Below are positions 8,058 to 16,550 of a stretch of 64,000 nucleotides of DNA, piece after piece (position 1 is the stretch's first letter; the number at the start of each line of letters is the position of its first letter). This DNA comes from Methanolobus sp. GTDB taxonomy: Archaea; Halobacteriota; Methanosarcinia; Methanosarcinales; Methanosarcinaceae. A program made the position numbers and the translations under genes. The stretch lies in NCBI RefSeq assembly GCF_016278385.1, contig NZ_JADQBY010000020.1, positions 38,793 to 102,792 of the forward strand, read 5' to 3'. Below the pieces are notes generated by a model. That model saw nothing but the letters and a program-made list of their open reading frames with translations, was not told where the DNA came from and ran no database searches.

Positions 8058-8225
8058 TCATGCACCTGTGAAGCCACATTTAGGGCATTTATATGGGTTG
8101 CTCTGCTGTCTGCAGCTTATACATCTTCCAAGCTCTCCGCCACAAACAGGGCATGGGAAACGTACATAACCTGCTTCCACAAGCCTCTTGTTGCATGTGG
8201 TACAATTATCAACTTTATTTGCCAT
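8058..8225 (-). CDS. Small double zinc-ribbon protein (HVO_2753-like)
   Basis: A 55-residue protein made almost wholly of four CxxC pairs: CTTC, CPVC, CISC and CPKC, giving two zinc-binding sites. This pattern and its place just before ef1b match the archaeal small zinc-finger family represented by HVO_2753 of Haloferax. A link to translation or RNA binding is inferred from the neighbour. The start ATG at 8223-8225 follows AAGGAGATTCTAA, a strong ribosome site. Confidence 0.85.
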   Translation of the reverse strand: MANKVDNCTTCNKRLVEAGYVRFPCPVCGGELGRCISCRQQSNPYKCPKCGFTGA

Positions 8226-8315
8226 TTAGAATCTCCTTACTGTAATAATATGTGATAAATATAAATACTGAAAAATCAACATGTCAGTGATTTCAGTACA
8301 TACGCAGTATATAAT

Positions 8316-8951
8316 TTAAATATTCCCCTTGATATGCGTCCCGATTACATTCTTTCCGATAACAGCATCAATAACTCTTTCGGGGTACATTCCGTTGACA
8401 ACGACACAGTCCATCATGTTTTCCATCAAAAATCCTGGTAGTGAGCTATCTATGCATGTAATTCCCATTCTTGAAAGTTCCTTTGCAGTCATCCACTTCT
8501 GGACAATGTCATCTGCCATTACTCCATCCACATCTGTGACCTTTACAAAACGCGCTCCTGTCTCTTTGGCTATCCATGCTCCTATCGTGTCAGAGGTAAC
8601 ATTCCATGAATGCGGCAATCCATCGCTTTCTTTGAGTACCCTGTAAGGCAAGAGTACAGAAACCCCAGGGGGGACATTTGTAATGCTTTCGATTGAGTTC
8701 ACTCCTGTCTTATCTACAATATAATGAGCATATTGTTCCATTGAAAGGATAGCCATCCAGTGAGCTGCATCATCACCGATCTCGAACTTTTCGCAAATCA
8801 TTCGGATAGAATCAGCAAACATTCCACCGCCAGGAACGATCAGTATGGAATAATCGTTGCCATTGTTCCCCTCCAAATGTTTCTGAAGGGAGTCAATAAT
8901 GGAAGGCGAATACCTTATAATACTTCCTCCAAGTTTTAAGACAACCCTCAT
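8316..8951 (-). CDS. mfnE: [5-(aminomethyl)furan-3-yl]methyl phosphate kinase MfnE
   Basis: An amino-acid-kinase-fold protein of 211 residues. The phosphate-binding KLGGSIIR opens it, VPGGGMFAD lies near residue 40, and the nucleotide/metal segment VTDVDGVM lies near 138. In methanogens this small kinase phosphorylates the aminomethyl-furan phosphate to the diphosphate used in methanofuran assembly. Assignment to MfnE rather than another kinase rests on its position directly downstream of mfnD and mfnF on the same strand; 56 bases separate it from mfnF. Confidence 0.88.
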   Translation of the reverse strand: MRVVLKLGGSIIRYSPSIIDSLQKHLEGNNGNDYSILIVPGGGMFADSIRMICEKFEIGDDAAHWMAILSMEQYAHYIVDKTGVNSIESITNVPPGVSVLLPYRVLKESDGLPHSWNVTSDTIGAWIAKETGARFVKVTDVDGVMADDIVQKWMTAKELSRMGITCIDSSLPGFLMENMMDCVVVNGMYPERVIDAVIGKNVIGTHIKGNI

Positions 8952-9007
8952 AACATTTGCACCTTTTTCCCTTAGAATCCCTATTAACTATATTATTTCA
9001 ATCAGAC

Positions 9008-9997
9008 TTATTCTTTTCTTGAAATATTCACTTCCTCTTCCATTATCTTCGCTGCAGCATATGCAGGGAATACCTTTGAAATATCAGGTCCCCATCTAGC
9101 GGCAACAGAAATGCACTCGAATCCGAGTCTTTCTGCTGCTTCCTTTATGAGAAATTCCCCAAGCCCTGCCGAAGCTATTCTGTCAAGACCGTTTCGTTCA
9201 GAAACCACTGATATTGCCTGAGTCAGAAGGTTTACCTGTCTTTCCTTGACTTGTTGGGCGATATGATATATTTCATCTGCAGAGATCTCTGTCAGATCTG
9301 CGCACACAACACGTGCCAGTCGTCTCATGGCAGCTGTCTTATTTTTGCCTGCACCATCGGCTGTTTCGCACGTATACAACTCTTCTGATATATCTCCCAG
9401 CAGCAAGTATGCATCTGCAGTAGTCGAAAATAGTTCCGATGCGATGTGGCACTCTCCATTTGCAACGTTTACTTTTTCAAGCAGGTATACGAGATTTGTT
9501 CTGAGTGTTCCTGCATAGAACAGTTCACTGCGAACAAGCCTTGAGAAATCTGTAAGTCCTGCTACATGTTTTCCATCTTTGATTGGTATTATGTCACTGG
9601 TAGTACTTCCTACGTCTACAAAGATGCAATCTCCTATTTCAGAACCTATTAGTCTGGAAGATGCCGCCCAGTTTGCTGCTGCAAGGTCACGCAGGTTACT
9701 TGAACTTTCGGTGAAGTACCCACTACTATCAATATACTTCACTTCGCAATCAAAAGCATCATTAACAGAGCGCATAATAAAATCTATGCCCTGCAGCTTG
9801 TCTTCAAAACAATCTGCAAGTTCGCCTGTCATGACCACACTAACTTTATCAGGTTGCAATTCTTCTGCGATATCTTCCAGTGAAGTGGGTAATGTTGTAT
9901 CCTTCCACAGCGGTATATAATGCAATTCTATTATTTCTCCGTCGGATGATGCAATTTTTGTATTGGCACCACCAATATCGATTCCGATTATTTTCAT
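9008..9997 (-). CDS. mfnF: Methanofuran synthesis protein MfnF
   Basis: This 329-residue protein belongs to the hydantoinase/actin-like ATPase superfamily (once annotated as H4MPT-linked C1 transfer protein). It shows a phosphate-1 motif GIDIGGANTKIA at residue 4 and a phosphate-2 motif FVDVGSTTSDIIPI near residue 128. MfnF couples the aminomethylfuran diphosphate to gamma-glutamyl-tyramine, forming the ether bond of the methanofuran core. Its ATG overlaps the mfnD stop (ATGA-type overlap at 9994-9997), so translation is coupled. Confidence 0.9.
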   Translation of the reverse strand: MKIIGIDIGGANTKIASSDGEIIELHYIPLWKDTTLPTSLEDIAEELQPDKVSVVMTGELADCFEDKLQGIDFIMRSVNDAFDCEVKYIDSSGYFTESSSNLRDLAAANWAASSRLIGSEIGDCIFVDVGSTTSDIIPIKDGKHVAGLTDFSRLVRSELFYAGTLRTNLVYLLEKVNVANGECHIASELFSTTADAYLLLGDISEELYTCETADGAGKNKTAAMRRLARVVCADLTEISADEIYHIAQQVKERQVNLLTQAISVVSERNGLDRIASAGLGEFLIKEAAERLGFECISVAARWGPDISKVFPAYAAAKIMEEEVNISRKE

Positions 9998-10923
9998 ATG
10001 ATGTCCTCAATGTCATCTTTTGTGAAAGAACATTCCCCTTCAAGGATTACTGAGTCGGGAAGTTTTCCAAATATGTTCATTAGCAAAAGTTCTCCAATTT
10101 CGCCTTTAAGGGTCTTCACCAGGCCAAAGATTGCAGTTGTGGGGCGGGGATTAACATCAATAACATAGGGTCTGTCTCCATAGACGACGTCAATTCCTAC
10201 GTAACCATTACATCCAAGCGTTTCAACAGTTCTTTTTGCAATCTGGAATACTTCATCTTCATAGTCTGTTTTGTATGGTACCTGATTTCCTTTGTAATCG
10301 AAGATTGTATCTCCATTATCTTCTTTTATTTCGATAAATTGTTTATTAAGGCTTAGCAGAAGTACACTCTGACCGCACACCAGACTTACACTGAGGTGTT
10401 CCCCTTCTATGTATTCGGTTGCAATGTATCCCTTTTTCTCAGCTTCCATCTTTTCCGGGAATGTCATTCTTACTCCTTCAGATGCACATCCAAACCTTGG
10501 TTTAATGACATACCTTCCTTGGTATCCTTCACTGACTATTTTTGGTGTACTTATGGAATTAGAGTCAAGGATCTGTGTACACATCAGTTTATCTGCGCAT
10601 AGTCGCACAGACTCTGCCGAACATCCAAGGTTAACTGTGCATGATTCCACAATCTCTGTCAGGTTTCCGAGAAGTTCATCAGGCCCGATAACAAGACCTG
10701 CATCATTATTCTTTGCCGCGTTTTCAAGTGTTGATTCAAACGTATTCTTATCAGATATGATAGCAGTTCCGTTTTTGAGCTTGCTTCCTGCAGTGAGGTA
10801 TGTAACTTCATGTCCAAGTTGGGTGAAACTGTCAGCAAGAGTGCTAAGCATAGCTCTCCCTTCCAGTAACAGTGTGCCTCCCAGTCCTATTCCCATTGCA
10901 TATTCAGCAAGCAGTATTTTCAT
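9994..10923 (-). CDS. mfnD: Tyramine-L-glutamate ligase MfnD
   Basis: An ATP-grasp enzyme of 309 residues. RYVIKPRFGCASEGVRM (about 152-168) supplies ATP-binding lysine and the glycine-rich loop; YIATEYIEGEHLSVSLV follows; the metal-binding end motif VIDVNPRPTTA lies near residue 268. MfnD ligates glutamate to tyramine through the gamma-carboxylate, an early step of methanofuran synthesis. It leads the mfnD-mfnF-mfnE operon. Upstream AT-rich sequence (about 10940-11060) holds several TATA-like elements. Confidence 0.9.
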   Translation of the reverse strand: MKILLAEYAMGIGLGGTLLLEGRAMLSTLADSFTQLGHEVTYLTAGSKLKNGTAIISDKNTFESTLENAAKNNDAGLVIGPDELLGNLTEIVESCTVNLGCSAESVRLCADKLMCTQILDSNSISTPKIVSEGYQGRYVIKPRFGCASEGVRMTFPEKMEAEKKGYIATEYIEGEHLSVSLVCGQSVLLLSLNKQFIEIKEDNGDTIFDYKGNQVPYKTDYEDEVFQIAKRTVETLGCNGYVGIDVVYGDRPYVIDVNPRPTTAIFGLVKTLKGEIGELLLMNIFGKLPDSVILEGECSFTKDDIEDII

Positions 10924-11274
10924 GTTGGATGCAACTGCATTATTCGATATATCCTTTGCTATTATATGTATGGTTGTAGATGGGTATTTATGTATGATGG
11001 GAATTAATTCCAGATGAAATCCTTTATATATGAGTTTTGTATCGTATATAATACCTACAGTTCTTCAAATTACTTATCTAATGGTTTCTTGATAATGCTT
11101 TTTGAAATTATAACGGCTTTATAATTTGATACAACATCGTAATTTTTACTGGATTTATGTTATATATCACTATTACTAATTTGACTAATGTCGATTGAAC
11201 ACAGTCAGTTTCAATCGAAAACATCTGCGGGTTGGGGACTGGGAGTTTCTCAACAGTGAGTGGGGTTAAAGAAA
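10924..11274. other. Divergent intergenic region between mfnD and the zinc-ribbon cluster
   Basis: About 350 AT-rich bases with several TATA-like stretches (for example TTATATATGA near 11021). It must hold the mfnD promoter on the minus strand and probably a promoter for the plus-strand small genes. No gene is seen. Confidence 0.4.
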
Positions 11275-11394
11275 ATGGTATCATCCATGAGGAGATACCA
11301 TCTAAACAAATGCAAGGCCATTGGGGTGGAATTGCATAAAAGGGCAAACAATGGTGGGAAATCTACATTTTTTGTAGGTGGTACGAAAGGGTAG
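11275..11394 (+). CDS. Possible 39-residue leader ORF
   Basis: A short basic ORF with a good upstream signal (GTGAGTGGGGTTAAAGAAA before the ATG). It ends in TAG; reading through would add 19 more codons. The product resembles nothing I know. Two local hairpins (GGTATC/GATACC within the ORF and GGCAGGA/TCCTGCC at 11405-11431) may mean that the region is instead a structured RNA upstream of the zinc-ribbon genes. Confidence 0.3.
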   Translation: MVSSMRRYHLNKCKAIGVELHKRANNGGKSTFFVGGTKG

Positions 11395-11404
11395 ACTACA
11401 AAGA

Positions 11405-11431
11405 GGCAGGATGGTTCTGATTCGTCCTGCC
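11405..11431 (+). other. Hairpin upstream of zinc-ribbon genes
   Basis: A 7-bp perfect GC-rich stem (GGCAGGA with TCCTGCC) around a 13-base loop. It lies 68 bases before the first zinc-ribbon ORF. It could be a regulatory leader or an RNA structure; no T-run follows, so it is not an obvious terminator. Confidence 0.35.
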
Positions 11432-11498
11432 GTTTTCCATCCGGTTTGTGGTAAAAAAGCTCAATATGATTTTGAGTCTTAATAACGGGGTATAAAAA

Positions 11499-11657
11499 AT
11501 GGGGTCATTAAATAAGTGTCCGGAATGTCATGGTGAATTCCATGCTGATGTAATGAGTGTACAGATTTGCAAAATATGTGGGTACTGGACAAAGCTAAAC
11601 ACCGTAAGGATGGAATCCCTGATGTTGTATGAGGAATCAGTAATGCTTTATGAGTGA
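11499..11657 (+). CDS. 52-residue zinc-ribbon microprotein
   Basis: The product carries CPEC near residue 7 and CKIC near residue 24, enough for one zinc ribbon, followed by an acidic tail in which SLMLYEE is followed by SVMLYE, a short repeat. GGGG stands 9 bases before the ATG. Its stop is 10 bases before the start of a second, unrelated-looking zinc ribbon, so the two form a mini-operon. Function unknown; small zinc ribbons in archaea commonly bind nucleic acid or protein partners. Confidence 0.6.
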   Translation: MGSLNKCPECHGEFHADVMSVQICKICGYWTKLNTVRMESLMLYEESVMLYE

Positions 11658-11667
11658 GGGTTAAAAA

Positions 11668-11799
11668 ATGGAAAACAAAACACAAAGATTATGTGTACGT
11701 TGCAGAAAATCGTTGAAAAGACTAACATTAGGCATGAACCTCTTTTATTATTGTCCGCAATGTGGTTGTATGACCAGTATGCAGGCAATTCAAACTTAA
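11668..11799 (+). CDS. 43-residue zinc-ribbon microprotein
   Basis: CVRC near residue 9 and CPQC near 29 define a zinc ribbon of about 20 residues; the N-terminal half is strongly basic (KTQRLCVRCRKSLKRL). GAGGG stands 7 bases before the ATG, a good ribosome site. Basic charge suggests nucleic-acid contact, which is inference only. It is the second gene of the pair beginning at 11499. Confidence 0.6.
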   Translation: MENKTQRLCVRCRKSLKRLTLGMNLFYYCPQCGCMTSMQAIQT

Positions 11800-12068
11800 G
11801 CGATATAATATCATTTATCGCTGTTTCTCTATTTTTTAACAATTCTATGTTTTAATATGTTCGATGATATTCTTCATTTCATCCGGTTTTTTCTTCATTT
11901 TTCATGTGTTCTGCGAAAAGTGAGGATTGATGATTCTATTTATTTGAGTACTGATGCATTTCACTGGGATGTTTGGGTTTGGAAGCGAGATAATTAGTTT
12001 AGTAATATATAGTTCATATCTATATATTAACAATAACTATATACTATGATTACTGATAGAGGACTGGG

Positions 12069-12479
12069 ATGAATATGGATGTAAATACTGAAAACCCATT
12101 TGTGCAGGCACTGGTAGTTTCTACTACAATGGCAGTCTTTATGGTAGGTGTAGCTTTTGGTTTAATGAACATGGTAACAAGTGGTCTGGACGTTCCAATG
12201 CCCGCAATGCTTCTTATTTTTGCGGTGATTTTTATAGCAGGTTCAGTCTATTTTGAATCGCGAGGTGCAGATTATATGGGTTCTCTTGCGGGCGGTGCAA
12301 TAGTTTCTTTAGTGGCAACTTTCTCAACAACAGCATTTTTCAGCGGTGTAAAATATGCGGTTGAAGGCGGTATCTCAGTTCTTGGATGGGAGCAAGTCAT
12401 TTCTGCACTTGCGGTGTGTATGATTGCAAGTATGTTTTTGATTCGTGTTTTACAGCATAAGTTAAAGGGTGCTTTTTGA
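12069..12479 (+). CDS. Four-helix membrane protein, function unknown
   Basis: A 136-residue protein with about four hydrophobic segments (near 14-35, 44-61, 72-92 and 105-126), few charged residues between them, and a basic C-terminus. No motif is recognised. It lies upstream of grpE on the same strand, but 155 bases and a TATA-like element separate them, so it is probably its own unit. An AT-rich promoter with TATATA elements lies at about 12005-12050. Confidence 0.65.
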   Translation: MNMDVNTENPFVQALVVSTTMAVFMVGVAFGLMNMVTSGLDVPMPAMLLIFAVIFIAGSVYFESRGADYMGSLAGGAIVSLVATFSTTAFFSGVKYAVEGGISVLGWEQVISALAVCMIASMFLIRVLQHKLKGAF

Positions 12480-12561
12480 AAAGCCATGTTTGTGATGTAG
12501 ATGGATTCGATTTCTTTTTTGTTAACTTATTTCTTGTAAAACAAGGTCAAGGTGCAAAAGC

Positions 12562-12570
12562 TTTTTATAG
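12562..12570 (+). promoter_or_regulatory. Probable grpE TATA box
   Basis: TTTTTATAG preceded by a purine-rich BRE-like GCAAAAGC lies about 65 bases upstream of the grpE ATG. Spacing would put transcription start near 12594 with a leader of about 40 bases. Confidence 0.4.
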
Positions 12571-12634
12571 AACATCAAACAATCACTAAACTGAATGCAC
12601 ATTACCGCGCATAGAAAATGCGGAGATATCTATA

Positions 12635-13153
12635 ATGGCTGATGGACCAGAGATTTGTGAAGATTTAGATTCAAAACCAGTTGACGAAGAGGTAGTCACA
12701 GAATCTCCTGTGAAGGACGAGGCTGTAGAGCTTCGGGACAAACTTTTACGTCTTACTGCAGAATTTGATAATTTCCGGAAACGAAGTTCTCGGGAAAAAG
12801 AAGAGTATCGTAAATTTGCAGTTGAGCAGATTATTATAGAACTTCTAGAGGTCTATGATAATTTCGAACGTGCACTGGAATCTGCAAGACAGACCGATGA
12901 TATATCGTCTGTGATCACAGGCGTTGAAATGGTCTTCAAACAGTTTACAGGGATACTTGAAAAGGAAGGCCTGCAAAAAATCGAGTGTGAAGGCACTGAA
13001 TTTGATCCATTCCTTCACGAAGCGATGATGCATGTGGAACATCCTGAACACGACGAAAACACAGTTGTGGATGTCTGCAAGCCAGGGTATTACCTGCATA
13101 CAAAGGTCATAAGACCTGCAATGGTAACCGTTTCAAAGAAACCTGAGAACTAG
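12635..13153 (+). CDS. grpE: GrpE nucleotide-exchange factor
   Basis: A 172-residue protein with an acidic disordered N-terminus, a long helical segment containing LRLTAEFDNFRKRSSREKEE, and the C-terminal beta domain signature HEAMMHVEHPEHDENTVV and KVIRPAMVTVSK. It drives ADP release from DnaK in the cytoplasm. It heads the grpE-dnaK-dnaJ cluster, a bacterial chaperone set known to have been acquired by Methanosarcinales. The stop codon is TAG, worth noting in a lineage that can decode TAG as pyrrolysine; a TGA follows 17 codons later. Confidence 0.95.
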   Translation: MADGPEICEDLDSKPVDEEVVTESPVKDEAVELRDKLLRLTAEFDNFRKRSSREKEEYRKFAVEQIIIELLEVYDNFERALESARQTDDISSVITGVEMVFKQFTGILEKEGLQKIECEGTEFDPFLHEAMMHVEHPEHDENTVVDVCKPGYYLHTKVIRPAMVTVSKKPEN

Positions 13154-13261
13154 CACGCAAGAATTACAATGCTTTTTGCGCTTGTAGAAGGATATCTTCA
13201 ATATAAATGACGTATAATAACTAATTACATACTACACTAATTCATATAAGAGGTAATAAAG

Positions 13262-15115
13262 ATGGGAAAAATATTGGGAATTGATCTGGGAACTACAAAC
13301 TCCTGTATGGCTGTGATCGAAGGTGGGGAACCTACAATTATTCCTAACGCAGAAGGAGGGAGAACAACACCTTCTGTTGTAGGTTTCTCAAAGAAGGGTG
13401 AGAAACTTGTAGGTCAGGTTGCAAAGAGGCAGCTTATCACCAACTCCGAGAACAGTGTAAGCTCTATCAAAAGGCACATCGGCGAGTCTAATTATAATGT
13501 AACTCTCAATGGCAAGGAATATTCTCCTCAGGAGATATCTGCAATGATCTTGCGCAAGTTGAAGGAAGATGCAGAATCATACCTTGGAGAAACCATCACA
13601 CAGGCGGTAATCACTGTTCCTGCATACTTTAATGACTCACAGAGACAAGCTACAAAGGATGCCGGTACAATTGCCGGTCTTGACGTAATGAGGATTATCA
13701 ATGAGCCTACCGCGGCCTCTCTTGCATATGGTCTTGACAGGGATGATGAAGACCATAAAATACTCATCTATGATCTCGGAGGCGGTACCTTTGATGTATC
13801 TATCCTTGAGCTTGGAGGGGGTGTTTTTGAGGTACTCTCAACTGCCGGTGACACACATCTGGGTGGCGATGACTTTGACCAGAGAATTGTAGATTATCTT
13901 TTCGAGGAATTCAGAAAGAACGAAGGTATTGATCTTTCCAAGGATAAGGCAGCTCTTCAGCGTCTAAAGGATGCTGCTGAGAAGGCAAAGGTCGAACTTT
14001 CAGGTGTAACTTCCACTAACATCAACCTTCCGTTCATCACAGCAGATGCTAACGGCCAGCCAAAGCATATTGACATTGATCTTACAAGGGCGCAGTTTGA
14101 AAAGATGACTGCTGACCTGCTTGATAAGACAATGGTGGCTGTTAACCAGGCAATGAAAGATGCAAAGGTAAGTTCAAATGATCTTGACAGGGTTCTTCTT
14201 GTAGGGGGTTCCACAAGGATGCCTGCTGTGGGAGAACTAGTAAAGAAAGCAACAGGAAAGGATCCATATAAGAACATAAATCCTGATGAAGCTGTAGCAG
14301 TTGGTGCAGCGATACAGGCAGGTGTCCTTGGAGGTGAGGTCCATGATGTGCTTCTGCTTGACGTTACACCACTTACACTCGGTATCGAAACCCTTGGAGG
14401 CGTATCAACACCTCTTATTGAAAGGAACACAACCATTCCAACAAAGAAAAGTCAGATATTCTCTACTGCAGCTGACAGCCAGCCATCTGTGGAGATACAT
14501 GTACTTCAGGGTGAAAGAGGTATTGCATCTGGTAACAAGACTCTCGGAAGATTCACTCTTGACGGTATTCCACCAGCACCAAGAGGACTCCCACAAATAG
14601 AGGTTACATTTGACATTGATGCAAATGGAATCTTGCATGTCACTGCAACTGATAAAGGAACAGGTAAGGAGCAGTCCATCTCTATCCAGAAACCAGGTGG
14701 TCTTTCCGATGAGGAAATTGACCAGATGGTGAAGGATGCGGAAATGCATGCTGAAGAGGACAAGAAGCGTAAGGAAGAGGTTGAGGTCAAGAACACGGCT
14801 GAATCTCTTGTAAATGCAGCTGAAAAGACCATCAAGGAAGCAGATGAAATAGCAACCGATGAGCAGAAGTCAAAGGTTGAAGCTGCAGTCTCTGATCTGA
14901 AGGCTGCTCTTGAAGGTGATGATCTCGAAGATATTAAGGCAAAGGCCGAAGTTCTTCAGACAGCTATCTATGATGTATCCGCTGCAATGTACCAGAAGGC
15001 CCAGGAAGAAGCTGCAGCTGCAGCATCTACTGGTGAAGAACCAGCTTCATCAGATGATTCGGGCGACGAAACCATTGTGGATGCAGACTACGAAGTAGTT
15101 GATGACGACAAGTAA
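13262..15115 (+). CDS. dnaK: Chaperone DnaK (Hsp70)
   Basis: A full-length Hsp70 of 617 residues. It opens with [22 protein letters not shown] phosphate-1 motif, has [14 protein letters not shown] near residue 170 and [10 protein letters not shown] near 316, the conserved linker [16 protein letters not shown] near 366, the substrate-binding domain, and a helical lid ending in an acidic tail. It folds and protects proteins in an ATP cycle with DnaJ and GrpE. The ribosome site AGAGG is 9 bases before the ATG. A TATA-like AATATAAATG near 13200 could give a second promoter. Confidence 0.97.
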   Translation: MGKILGIDLGTTNSCMAVIEGGEPTIIPNAEGGRTTPSVVGFSKKGEKLVGQVAKRQLITNSENSVSSIKRHIGESNYNVTLNGKEYSPQEISAMILRKLKEDAESYLGETITQAVITVPAYFNDSQRQATKDAGTIAGLDVMRIINEPTAASLAYGLDRDDEDHKILIYDLGGGTFDVSILELGGGVFEVLSTAGDTHLGGDDFDQRIVDYLFEEFRKNEGIDLSKDKAALQRLKDAAEKAKVELSGVTSTNINLPFITADANGQPKHIDIDLTRAQFEKMTADLLDKTMVAVNQAMKDAKVSSNDLDRVLLVGGSTRMPAVGELVKKATGKDPYKNINPDEAVAVGAAIQAGVLGGEVHDVLLLDVTPLTLGIETLGGVSTPLIERNTTIPTKKSQIFSTAADSQPSVEIHVLQGERGIASGNKTLGRFTLDGIPPAPRGLPQIEVTFDIDANGILHVTATDKGTGKEQSISIQKPGGLSDEEIDQMVKDAEMHAEEDKKRKEEVEVKNTAESLVNAAEKTIKEADEIATDEQKSKVEAAVSDLKAALEGDDLEDIKAKAEVLQTAIYDVSAAMYQKAQEEAAAAASTGEEPASSDDSGDETIVDADYEVVDDDK

Positions 15116-15135
15116 GTAGAACATGGATAAATGCG

Positions 15136-15165
15136 GTAAGATACTTTAATATTGAAGTATCTTAC
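15136..15165 (+). other. 11-bp inverted repeat between dnaK and dnaJ
   Basis: A perfect 11-bp stem (GTAAGATACTT with AAGTATCTTAC) around an 8-base loop, 20 bases after the dnaK stop. It may attenuate transcription into dnaJ, mark an mRNA processing site, or protect the dnaK 3' end. No T-run follows directly. Confidence 0.5.
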
Positions 15166-15216
15166 TAGCTTTAGTTTTAATCCGATAAACATCATACATT
15201 ACAACAGGAATCATCC

Positions 15217-16377
15217 ATGTCCACAACACGTGATTATTACGAAATATTAGGCTTATCCAAGGATGCCACTGAGTCCGAGATAAAGAAAGCTTACAGAAAG
15301 CTTGCAATGCAATATCATCCTGACAAGAATAAGGAAGAGGATGCTGAAGCGAAGTTCAAGGAAATATCAGAGGCGTATGCTGTTCTTTCTGACACTGAGA
15401 AGAGGGAGCAGTACGATAGATTTGGTCATGCAGGTATTGATGGTCGTTACAGCCAGGAGGATATCTTCAGAGGAGCTGATTTCGGTGGCTTTGATGACCT
15501 TGGGGACATACTTGGAAACATATTCGGTGGTGGCTTTGGTGGTTTTGGTGGCGGGCAAAGAAGACAGGGTCCGGCAAGAGGTTCTGACCTCCGCTATGAC
15601 CTTGGAATAACTCTTGAACAGGCAGCTGAAGGAGTGGAAACCACTCTTAATATTCCGCGTGCTGAGAATTGTGAGGCATGTGGTGGAACCGGTGCAAAAG
15701 CAGGAACAAGCCCAAAAACCTGTTCAACATGTCATGGTTCGGGACAGGTTACCCAGGCACGCAATACTCCATTTGGAAGATTCATGTCAACCAGTACATG
15801 TAATGCATGTCATGGACGTGGTAATGTTATCGAGGAACCATGTCCTGCCTGTAAGGGTACAGGCAAGATGAAGAAGGTTCGCAAGATATCTGTTAAAGTG
15901 CCAAAAGGTACTGATAATGGACTTCGTCTGAAAGTACGTGGTGAAGGCGAAGAAGGAAGTCCAGGTGCACCATCAGGTGATCTCTATGTGGTCATCCATG
16001 TAGAGCCTCATGACAAGTTCCAGCGTGTTGGTGACGATATTCTTTACGAACAGCCTATATCTTTCTCAATGGCTGCACTTGGAGGAGATGTAATGGTTCC
16101 TACACTCCATGGTAAAGTTAAAATGAGCATTAAACCCGGAACTCAAACACATTCCATCCTACGTCTGAAGGGAAAGGGTATGCCTCACCTTCATGGGAAT
16201 TCACATGGGGACCAACTTGTCAAAATTATTATCAGAACGCCTACAAAGCTTACCGGGGAGCAAAAAGATCTTCTCAATAAGTTTCAGGAGCTCGAAAGTG
16301 GTTCTGATGCTAAAAATCCAAAAGGTGGCAAAGGCATCTTTGGGAAGATGAAAGGCGCTTTTGAGGCCGGGATATAG
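15217..16377 (+). CDS. dnaJ: Chaperone DnaJ (Hsp40)
   Basis: A type I DnaJ of 386 residues. The J domain has the HPD triad at residues 34-36; a Gly/Phe-rich stretch follows (about 78-115); then four zinc-binding repeats [24 protein letters not shown] and CPACKGTG; then the C-terminal substrate-binding domains. It delivers substrates to DnaK and stimulates its ATPase. It ends with TAG. T-rich sequence to about 16430 probably terminates the cluster. Confidence 0.97.
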   Translation: MSTTRDYYEILGLSKDATESEIKKAYRKLAMQYHPDKNKEEDAEAKFKEISEAYAVLSDTEKREQYDRFGHAGIDGRYSQEDIFRGADFGGFDDLGDILGNIFGGGFGGFGGGQRRQGPARGSDLRYDLGITLEQAAEGVETTLNIPRAENCEACGGTGAKAGTSPKTCSTCHGSGQVTQARNTPFGRFMSTSTCNACHGRGNVIEEPCPACKGTGKMKKVRKISVKVPKGTDNGLRLKVRGEGEEGSPGAPSGDLYVVIHVEPHDKFQRVGDDILYEQPISFSMAALGGDVMVPTLHGKVKMSIKPGTQTHSILRLKGKGMPHLHGNSHGDQLVKIIIRTPTKLTGEQKDLLNKFQELESGSDAKNPKGGKGIFGKMKGAFEAGI

Positions 16378-16550
16378 TTGCTTTTCTAACTTACCCGGCT
16401 TCAATCTTATCCTTTTCACCTCTTTTTTGGACAGTTATTTATATAGTTGCTTCACTCATATGGTAAGATTTAAAAACCAATAAGGACATTATGCGGTTTT
16501 GCTTTCAGTTTCATTAAAATATCCTGTTCATGATGTTTTGTAGGTATATT

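Noticed and set aside
16530..16550. An upstream ATG that would lengthen TrkA by seven residues.
   Set aside because: The family begins at MKIVIIGAGEVG and a ribosome-site-like TAGGT stands just before that ATG.
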